Source of the DNA: Phycisphaerales bacterium
Lineage (GTDB): Bacteria; Planctomycetota; Phycisphaerae; UBA1845; Fen-1342
Length of the DNA: 50,893 bases
Reading direction: 5' to 3'
NCBI GenBank assembly: GCA_016795025.1
Contig: JAEUIR010000003.1
Coordinates: 4,720 to 55,612 of the forward strand
The translations under genes and the position numbers were made by a program. The notes below the pieces were generated by a model, which did not search any database, was not told where the DNA came from, and saw only the letters and a program-made list of their open reading frames with translations. Shown piece by piece: positions 44,953 through 50,893 of the stretch. Position 1 is the stretch's first letter. Each line of letters starts with the position of its first letter.

Positions 44953-46986
44953 ATGGACGTACACAAAGTAAACGAGATTCACAATATCGCCTTGGTCGGC
45001 CATTCGGGGGCCGGAAAGACCACGTTAGGCGAAGCCCTGCTGTTCAAAGCCGGTGTCACCACCCGCCTGGGAAATGTCGACGACCACACGACCGTGCTCG
45101 ACTACGACGAAGAGTCCAAGGAGCGGCGGCACAGCACCGATTCGACCGTCGCTTACCTCGAACATCATGGCAAGCTGATCAACATGATCGTCGCGCCGGG
45201 CATGCCGGATTACTCCGGCCCGGCGCTCGCTTCATTGGCCGCCGTCGAAACCGCCGTCATTTGCATTTCCGCCGCCTCCGGCATCGGCGTCAATACGCGG
45301 CGCATGTTCAACGCCGCCGGCGAGATGGGATTGGCCCGAATGATCGTGGTCACGCGCATGGACGCTGAGAATGTCGATCTGGAGGCGCTCTACGAAGGAA
45401 TTCGCGAGACGTTTGGGGCAACCTGCCTGCCAATCAACCTACCGGCCGACGGCGGCAAGCGCGTGATCGACGTGCTCGCGAAAGCCGAGGGTAAAGCCGA
45501 CCTGCTGGACGTTCCCCACTGCCACACGCAGATTCTCGACGCCATCGTCGAAGTGGACGACGAGCTCATGGGGCCGTACATGGAAACGGGCGAAATCCCG
45601 GAAGACAAGCTGGAGCCGACATTCTCAAAATCGGTCGCCATCGGACACATCGTCCCAGTGCTGTTTGTAAGCGCCAAGCAGGGCATCGGCATCCCGGAGT
45701 TGCTCGACGCGCTCGTGCTGTGCGCGCCGTCACCGGAGATCGGTGGTCACCGCGAACTGATCAACGGCGACCAGAAAACTGAAATCGTGCCTACGGCCGA
45801 CGGCGACTTCGTGGCGCAGGTGTTCAAGATCACCTCCGATCCGAAGAGCAACATCAAGTATTCAGTCGCGCGAGTGTTTCGCGGCACGCTAAAAGGCGAC
45901 AGCAACCTGCACATCGGCGATGACCGCAAAGGTCAGCGGCCCGGGCATATCTTCAAGCTGCGCGGAGCGGAGCATATGGAAGTGCCGGTGGCGTCGGCCG
46001 GCGATATCGTGGCTTTCGCGAAGCTAGACCTGAAGATCGGGCAGTTGCTCGGCAGCCACGCGCTCGACGGCGCGATTCCGATGCCGAAATTTCCGACGCC
46101 GATGTTCGCGCTGGCGGTGGAGCCGAAGTCGCGCGGCGACATCGACAAGGTCGGTGTGGCGTTGCATCGCTTCACGGACGAAGACCCCTGCTTCAAAACG
46201 CATCGCGACGCGCAAACCAGCGAGTTGGTGATGGAAGGCCTCGGTGACCTCCACCTGACCGTCGTTCGCAGCAAAATGAAGCGCTATTACAAAATCGAGG
46301 TCGAGAGCAAGCCGCCCAAAATCCCCTATCGCGAAACGATTGCCGGTCGCGCGGCCTACGTCGAATACACGCACAAGAAACAAACCGGCGGCGCCGGCCA
46401 GTTCGCCAAAGTGGCGATCGACATCGAGCCGAACGATCGCGGCAAGGGATACGAATTCGTCGACAAGATTTTCGGCGGCGTGATCGATCAGCAGTTCCGA
46501 CCGTCCGTGGACAAGGGAATTCGTGAGCAACTCAAAAAAGGCGTAATCGCCGGCTGTCCTGTCGTAGACGTGAAGGTTTCGCTCGTCGACGGCAAGACAC
46601 ACCCGGTCGACAGTAAGGACATCGCGTTCCAAATCGCGGGGCGCCAGGCATTCAAGGCCGCGTTCGCCGCGTCAAAACCCATTTTGCTCGAACCCGTGGT
46701 GAACATCGAAGTCACCATCCCCAGCGAATTCGTCGGCGACATCACGCGCGACCTCGCCGGAAAGCGCGGCCAGATCATTGGTCAGGACGTGTTACCCGGC
46801 AACCAGACAGTCGTCCGAGCGACGGTCCCGCTCAGCGAAGTGGCGAATTATTCCTCACAACTGAAGAGCGTGACAGGCGGCCAGGGAAGCTACCTGATGG
46901 AATTGAGCCACTATGACGTGGTTCCGCCAAATGTGCAGCAGCAGATCGTCGCCAACTTCAAGCCGCACGAGAAGGACGACGAATAA
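44953..46986 (+). CDS. elongation factor G paralogue with degenerate GTPase motifs
   Basis: The protein has 677 residues and all five EF-G domains are recognisable. Domain I starts IALVGHSGAGKTTLGEALLF (intact P-loop). The switch I region reads DYDEESKERRHSTDSTVAYL. The usual DTPGH of G3 is replaced by VAPGM (residues 80-84), losing the Mg-binding Asp and the catalytic His; NKMD of G4 is TRMD (134-137). Domain IV has KQTGGAGQFAKVAIDIEP and domain V has PILLEPVVNIEVTIPSEFVG with RGQIIGQD. It resembles the EF-G II or spdEFG paralogues seen in planctomycetes rather than the main translocase. The start has GGAG upstream. Altered nucleotide use on the ribosome is inferred. Confidence 0.88.
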   Translation: MDVHKVNEIHNIALVGHSGAGKTTLGEALLFKAGVTTRLGNVDDHTTVLDYDEESKERRHSTDSTVAYLEHHGKLINMIVAPGMPDYSGPALASLAAVETAVICISAASGIGVNTRRMFNAAGEMGLARMIVVTRMDAENVDLEALYEGIRETFGATCLPINLPADGGKRVIDVLAKAEGKADLLDVPHCHTQILDAIVEVDDELMGPYMETGEIPEDKLEPTFSKSVAIGHIVPVLFVSAKQGIGIPELLDALVLCAPSPEIGGHRELINGDQKTEIVPTADGDFVAQVFKITSDPKSNIKYSVARVFRGTLKGDSNLHIGDDRKGQRPGHIFKLRGAEHMEVPVASAGDIVAFAKLDLKIGQLLGSHALDGAIPMPKFPTPMFALAVEPKSRGDIDKVGVALHRFTDEDPCFKTHRDAQTSELVMEGLGDLHLTVVRSKMKRYYKIEVESKPPKIPYRETIAGRAAYVEYTHKKQTGGAGQFAKVAIDIEPNDRGKGYEFVDKIFGGVIDQQFRPSVDKGIREQLKKGVIAGCPVVDVKVSLVDGKTHPVDSKDIAFQIAGRQAFKAAFAASKPILLEPVVNIEVTIPSEFVGDITRDLAGKRGQIIGQDVLPGNQTVVRATVPLSEVANYSSQLKSVTGGQGSYLMELSHYDVVPPNVQQQIVANFKPHEKDDE

Positions 46987-46993
46987 CGCGTCG

Positions 46994-47043
46994 AAAAAAT
47001 TCGCGGGACGACGAGCCGCGACTTGTGCCGCTCGTCGTCTCGC
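46994..47043 (-). terminator. strong hairpin between the EF-G paralogue and CBS genes
   Basis: A 13-bp stem with one G-U pair (47003-47015 with 47031-47043) and a 15-base loop lies three bases past the stop of the CBS gene. On the minus strand it is followed by GAATTTTTTCGA. It mainly ends the CBS transcript and may also stop EF-G readthrough. Confidence 0.78.
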
Positions 47044-47045
47044 TG

Positions 47046-47906
47046 CTATAGCAATTCCTCTCGTGCGATCGCCTTCACGTAGTCCGTTACGGTGATGATC
47101 CCCTTCAATTGCATTCCATCGACAACCGGCAACGAATGCACCTGATGGTAGATCATCGACGCCAGAGCGTCGCGCAATGACATCTTGGACGTGGCCGTGA
47201 TCACATTCGTCTGCATGATGTCCGCCGCACGTCGCGGCGCATCAATCGACTCACCGCTGCGGGCGGCCTGCATCGACCGCACCGTCGTCCAACCCAGCGC
47301 GCGCCGCACATCGCGATCGGAAATAACGCCCACGAGCCGTTGATCGACCGTAACCGGAACGTGCCGGAATCGGCACGATCGGAAAGTGTCCACAATGTCG
47401 CTCAGCGGGTCGTCTGGCGCCGCTGACACAACCATGGTCCGCATGCGCGTCGAAACCGGCGATGACAACACTCGGTCAGCCGCCGTGTTGGTCGTCGCCA
47501 GTTCGCGCAGCCAGCGCACCAGATCAGTGTCGGTGACGATTCCGACCAAACGACCATCACTCAGCACGGGAATCGCGCCGATCTTTCTGATGGTCATCGC
47601 CGTCGCGGCATCGCGCGCGCTATCCGCGTTGGACAGCGAGATCACCGGACGCGACATGATTTGCTCAACGCGCGTTGGCCCGACGACGCCCACACCCAGC
47701 GCGTCGCTCACCTGCCGTTCGCACACGAGCATCCACCCGGTGGATACCAGCACATCCCGATCGGACACCATGCCGACCAGACGGTCATCACACTTGACGG
47801 CAATGTGATGAATTCCGTTTTCTTCCATCAGCGCGATCGCCCGATCGATGGGGTCAGCGGGCGAGAGCGTCGAGACCTGCCGCGTGACGAAATTCATGAT
47901 GTTCAT
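47046..47906 (-). CDS. protein with four CBS domains
   Basis: About 286 residues from ATG 47906, with AGGGAG seven bases upstream; the frame is open further upstream but those residues are not family-like. Four CBS repeats are visible, each ending with a GxVSDRD- or GIVTDTD-like segment: DRLVGMVSDRDVL, DGRLVGIVTDTDLV, DQRLVGVISDRDVR and MQLKGIITVTDYVK. Two CBS pairs form Bateman modules that bind adenosine nucleotides. No catalytic or channel domain is attached, so it is a stand-alone cytoplasmic sensor of unknown partner. The divergent TSP3 gene starts 300 bp upstream. Confidence 0.87.
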   Translation of the reverse strand: MNIMNFVTRQVSTLSPADPIDRAIALMEENGIHHIAVKCDDRLVGMVSDRDVLVSTGWMLVCERQVSDALGVGVVGPTRVEQIMSRPVISLSNADSARDAATAMTIRKIGAIPVLSDGRLVGIVTDTDLVRWLRELATTNTAADRVLSSPVSTRMRTMVVSAAPDDPLSDIVDTFRSCRFRHVPVTVDQRLVGVISDRDVRRALGWTTVRSMQAARSGESIDAPRRAADIMQTNVITATSKMSLRDALASMIYHQVHSLPVVDGMQLKGIITVTDYVKAIAREELL

Positions 47907-48205
47907 GACTTTCTCCCTTGAATCGAGCTTATGATCGCTCGGCGGCACACCGCCGCCGCTCGGCTTCTTTCCGCTTCTGACGGCCGATGAGAAGTCGCTT
48001 CGGATCGGAAGCGAACCCCTCAGAGATCGCCGGGCCGTAGAAGGCAATCAGGCTCCTCGCAATGCACGTGCCAATCCGTCGCGAAATGCGGATAAAGCCG
48101 GAGAACCGCTGCGTTCACACTCAGTCGGCGTTATGATGGTGTCAGGAAGGCGGCGCAATTCGCGGCCGATAAGGGGCTTGCGCGCCGAGTTCAGGAGAAT
48201 GATGC

Positions 48206-49558
48206 ATGTCTTTGATTCGAAACCTGCGGAAAATCACGTTCTTGACTGCGGCATTTTCGGCTTGCTGGTGCGGCACCGCGCTCGCGCAGCGCACGGACGG
48301 ATTCGGCCATCGAGCGCTCGATTCGAGTGAACCCGGCGGCCCGACCTTTAGTTTCATTGATATTTCGGGCACCGGCCAGGTTGTCGTGGAAAACGACGAC
48401 GAGTCAAACAACAGTCAGCCGCCCAGCGGGATCGGCGGTCCGCTCGTTTTGGGCAACTCCTTCTCCCTGTACGGGATCACGATTACTCAGATGGCCATGA
48501 GTTCCAATGGTTATCTGTCCACCGACGCAGCCGACGATGGAAGGGATATCAGCAACGACTGCGTTTTGCCGGGAGCGCCCAGCGGACCGGCCGGCACCAC
48601 AGGCATTCGAATCTACGCCCTCCACGACGATCTTGACCTGGAGCCGGGAACGGGGCGCGGTCTTTATCAATATTTCTCGACCTGCCCGCGGCCGTTTGAC
48701 GGAAACACCAACACGGGCTGCCACGTATTCATGTGGGATAACGTCAATCACTTTGTCAACGATCCAAATCCGACTCGATTCGATTTTGAAGTGGTGATCT
48801 ACGACAACGGCAACATCCTCTTTCAGTATTCCGGAACGAATCCCGAAGCCGGTTCGGGCTCGACCACCGGCATTCAATCCGCGGCCACGGGAACTGCCTC
48901 GCCGCCGCAATTCGGTTTGACATACGCTTGTGACACGGCCGCCAGCCTGGCAAACAACTCCGCGATTTGGATTTTTCTCGACTCAAACGCGGATGGCGTT
49001 TCAGATGCGGCCGACCCGGATCTCGACGGCATCGTCCAGTTTTCTGACAACTGCCCGCTGACCGCGAACGCCAACCAACTCGACACGGACGGCGACGGCG
49101 TCGGCGATGCCTGCGACAATTGTCCGAATTCAGCCAACGCCGCGCAGGATGACGCCGACGGCGACGGCGTCGGCGACGCTTGCGACGGTTGCGCTTCCGA
49201 CGCGGCGAAGACTACGCCCGGCCAATGCGGCTGCGGCAACGCCGACACGGATTCCGACGGCGATGGCGTCGCGGATTGCATCGACAATTGTCCGTCCGCG
49301 GCCAATGCCGATCAGGCCGACAGCGACGGCGATGGCGACGGCAATGCGTGTGATTCGACCGACGACACGCCGTCCAACACCAACAGCGGCGGCGATTCGA
49401 ACGACAACGCTTCGGGCGATGTCACAGACGACGGCAACGTCGATGCGACCAACCCCTGCGGCGCATGCGGCGCGGCGGGCGCGGCGTTCATGCCGCTGAT
49501 GATCCTAAGCATGGCCGCTTTGCGTTGGTGGCCGGGGCTGCGACGCGTTCGACGCTAG
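48206..49558 (+). CDS. secreted protein with thrombospondin type-3 repeats and CGxCG C-terminal anchor
   Basis: The protein has 450 residues. A signal peptide ends ACWCGTALAQ. A beta-rich domain (about 30-260) follows, then calcium-binding thrombospondin type-3 repeats (residues 265-380): DTDGDGVGDACDNCPNSANA, DDADGDGVGDACDG and DSDGDGVADCIDNCPSAANA. After a Ser/Asn/Asp linker the end is NPCGACGAAGAAF, a hydrophobic helix FMPLMILSMAAL and a basic tail RRVRR. This tripartite end resembles MYXO-CTERM/JDVT-CTERM-type sorting signals. The start has AGGAG eight bases upstream. The stop codon TAG lies in the first bases of a dispersed repeat. Confidence 0.78.
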   Translation: MSLIRNLRKITFLTAAFSACWCGTALAQRTDGFGHRALDSSEPGGPTFSFIDISGTGQVVVENDDESNNSQPPSGIGGPLVLGNSFSLYGITITQMAMSSNGYLSTDAADDGRDISNDCVLPGAPSGPAGTTGIRIYALHDDLDLEPGTGRGLYQYFSTCPRPFDGNTNTGCHVFMWDNVNHFVNDPNPTRFDFEVVIYDNGNILFQYSGTNPEAGSGSTTGIQSAATGTASPPQFGLTYACDTAASLANNSAIWIFLDSNADGVSDAADPDLDGIVQFSDNCPLTANANQLDTDGDGVGDACDNCPNSANAAQDDADGDGVGDACDGCASDAAKTTPGQCGCGNADTDSDGDGVADCIDNCPSAANADQADSDGDGDGNACDSTDDTPSNTNSGGDSNDNASGDVTDDGNVDATNPCGACGAAGAAFMPLMILSMAALRWWPGLRRVRR

Positions 49559-49608
49559 TGGTCCGTCAACTCTGAATTGACGGGGAGCATCGGCGTCTCG
49601 CCGGTGCG
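49554..49608 (+). repeat. 55-bp two-hairpin dispersed repeat, copy 2
   Basis: Gapless match to 17150-17204. Hairpin 1 is CCGTCAA/TTGACGG (49563-49569 with 49577-49583); hairpin 2 is GCATCGGCG/CGCCGGTGC (49587-49595 with 49599-49607). The first bases include the TAG stop of the preceding gene. One pair in hairpin 1 differs from copy 1 in both partners yet still pairs. Confidence 0.75.
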
Positions 49609-49914
49609 AAACCGCGTACGACAGGACCGCGACCGTATCGAAGCGGTCGGCGGTCGGCGCGATGCACAATGCGGCGTCTTGTCATGCGCTCCGGTTAACC
49701 GGCCAAATCGGATGGCTGGCCGAATGTTCAAGCGGCCAGCCAGCCTGTGCGGCGCAGCGCCCGGCACAGCAAGCGGCAGTCCACGTCCTTCTTCCAAACC
49801 ACATACGCGCAAGTCGCCGATTTCCAGACTGCGCGCGTCATGGGTGGCGCACGTCGCATCGGGTATGCTGCTGCCTTGGCACGGCCGATGATTCGCCGGC
49901 ACACGGAGATCAAC
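49609..49914. other. structured gene-free interval before the hydrolase gene
   Basis: No convincing ORF. A 12-bp palindrome CCGGTTAACCGG (49691-49702) is followed by a perfect 9-bp hairpin GGCTGGCCG/CGGCCAGCC (49714-49722 with 49733-49741). Together with the repeat just upstream, this makes at least four hairpins in 190 bp, which suggests a degenerate mobile element or a structured RNA. Confidence 0.45.
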
Positions 49915-50694
49915 ATGCGTTTCGGATTGGCAATTGCGTCGGCCCTTTTTCTCACGGGAGCCAGCATGGCCGAGATCGTCACAAAAGCCATTGATTACAA
50001 GCACGGCGACACCGTGCTGGAGGGTTTTCTCGCATATGACGACGCCGCGAAAGGCAAACGGCCGGGCGTGCTCGTCGTTCATGAATGGTGGGGAATTAGC
50101 GACTTCACACGCGATAAATGCATGCAGCTCGCCAGGGAAGGTTACGTCGCCTTCGCGCTTGATATGTACGGCAAAGGCATTCGCACCACGGATCGCGAGC
50201 AGGCCGCGAAGCTATCGGGCCAGTTCAAGGATGACGTGAACCTGCTGCGCGCCCGGGCGAAGGCCGGATTGGATACGCTATTGACCGACGAGCGCTGCGA
50301 CGCAAAGCGCGTGGCCGCGATCGGCTTTTGCTTCGGCGGAACGACCGTGCTGAACCTGGCGTTGAGCGGCGCGGATCTGGTCGGCGTGGTGAGCTATCAC
50401 GGCGGCATCGGGCCAATGAAGCTCGCCGATGGACAATCGCTCAAGGCGAAGATTCTGGTGCTGCACGGCGCGGACGATCCGTTCATTCCGGCCGACGCGA
50501 TTACGGCGTTCCATGAGTCGATGCGCGCGGCCAAGGCCGATTGGCAGATGATGTATTACGGCAATGCGGTGCACAGCTTCACGAACCCCGGCGCGAAAGG
50601 CGAAATTCCCGGCGCGCAATACGAGGCCCGCGCGGACAAACGCTCATGGGAGCATACAAAGGTCTTCTTCGCGGAAATCTTCGCGACGAAATAA
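49915..50694 (+). CDS. exported dienelactone-hydrolase-family protein
   Basis: The protein has 259 residues from ATG 49915 (GGAG six bases upstream); an earlier in-frame ATG at 49747 gives an implausible N-terminus. A signal peptide (RFGLAIASALFLTGASMAE) precedes an alpha/beta-hydrolase domain. The catalytic triad is Cys in AAIGFCFGGTTVLNLA, Asp in LVLHGADDPFIPAD and His in GNAVHSFTNPGAKGE, with PGVLVVHEWWGISDFTRDKC as the oxyanion strand. The Cys nucleophile is typical of dienelactone hydrolases, but exported members probably act on other esters or thioesters. The actual substrate is unknown. Confidence 0.87.
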   Translation: MRFGLAIASALFLTGASMAEIVTKAIDYKHGDTVLEGFLAYDDAAKGKRPGVLVVHEWWGISDFTRDKCMQLAREGYVAFALDMYGKGIRTTDREQAAKLSGQFKDDVNLLRARAKAGLDTLLTDERCDAKRVAAIGFCFGGTTVLNLALSGADLVGVVSYHGGIGPMKLADGQSLKAKILVLHGADDPFIPADAITAFHESMRAAKADWQMMYYGNAVHSFTNPGAKGEIPGAQYEARADKRSWEHTKVFFAEIFATK

Positions 50695-50753
50695 CCGGGT
50701 ACGACGATTACTGCGGCCACGCGCTTCGCCGCTCGCACAACGGCACGAGCGAA

Positions 50754-50778
50754 CCTCTCCCCGACTGGCAGGGAGAGG
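50754..50778 (+). terminator. hairpin downstream of the hydrolase gene
   Basis: A perfect 8-bp stem CCTCTCCC/GGGAGAGG with a nine-base loop lies 60 bp past the stop. No T-run follows; a degenerate dispersed repeat starts at once. Confidence 0.45.
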
Positions 50779-50820
50779 CTAGTGTTCCGTCATTCGTGTA
50801 TTGACGGAAGGGAGTATCGG
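50778..50820 (+). repeat. dispersed repeat, degenerate copy 3
   Basis: The first part matches copy 2 (GCTAGTGTTCCGTCA, then ATTGACGG), forming an 8-bp hairpin TTCCGTCA/TGACGGAA (50785-50792 with 50802-50809), and GGGAGTATCGG recalls the second hairpin arm. The rest has diverged. It lies just beyond the hydrolase gene, as copy 2 lies just beyond the TSP3 gene. Confidence 0.55.
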
Positions 50821-50893
50821 GGGAGGGCCGGGTAGCCCCCGCGCGACGCCCCAGCTGCCCCTCCACTTAAATGTGTAGAAACACAAGAATACA

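Overview
The window looks like chromosomal DNA of a planctomycete-type bacterium (Planctomycetota, possibly a Phycisphaerae-like lineage). This is an inference from gene content. Three secreted proteins end in the dockerin-like double module DMNCDG..NNFDID. There is a TIGR03790-type secreted protein, a type IV pilin-like pseudopilin, a TMTC-like membrane/TPR protein, an EF-G paralogue and many lipoproteins. The DNA is GC-rich and nearly every base pair belongs to a gene on one strand or the other. No rRNA, tRNA or CRISPR array was found.

Layout. (1) 1-3.3 kb: a minus-strand ORF runs off the left edge. It is followed by a complete 903-bp IS5-family element (551-1453) with 18-bp inverted repeats, a TAA target duplication and an A7 slippery site. 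Next come the 3' remnant of a dockerin-bearing protein and an M16 zinc-peptidase gene split by one in-frame TAA. (2) 3.3-17 kb: a secreted thioredoxin-fold/dockerin protein, a pseudopilin, uvrA, a POT-like transporter, an aldehyde dehydrogenase, a LolA-like periplasmic protein, an S41 peptidase lipoprotein, a TMTC-like protein and a DUF4198 protein. (3) 17-21.3 kb: an ECF sigma factor with its ChrR-like anti-sigma factor (ATGA overlap). Upstream on the same strand is a tightly packed envelope cluster: a CxxCxGxG zinc-ribbon lipoprotein, an HExxH lipoprotein peptidase, a four-helix membrane protein and a small lipoprotein. (4) 21.5-31.2 kb: rarA overlapping a 5-formyl-THF cyclo-ligase gene, the TIGR03790-like protein, an AraC regulator with an N-terminal Cys cluster, a rhodanese-like/methyltransferase fusion, a DinB-fold protein, a GT1 glycosyltransferase and an Ala/Lys/Glu-rich secreted protein. 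(5) 31.4-37.3 kb: an AroD-AroE fusion, cstA, and a repeat-containing acidic lipoprotein. (6) 37.4-44.6 kb: a complete phosphate module on the minus strand, phoB-phoR-pstS-pstC-pstA-pstB then phoU. (7) 45-50.9 kb: an EF-G paralogue with degraded GTPase motifs, a four-CBS protein, a thrombospondin-type-3 protein with a CGxCG C-terminal anchor, and an exported dienelactone-hydrolase-like protein.

How the genes work together. The clearest units are the Pho/Pst system (phosphate sensing, two-component signalling, ABC uptake and the PhoU regulator), the sigma/anti-sigma pair, and the four-gene envelope cluster. The envelope cluster is the best candidate for an undescribed system: all four products are predicted to be exported or membrane-bound, and the last three genes overlap or abut. 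A 55-bp two-hairpin repeat occurs as two good copies (17150-17204, 49554-49608) and one degenerate copy (50778-50820). Its base changes preserve pairing, so it looks like a REP/MITE-type family. Functions were assigned by reading motifs only; no database search was run.
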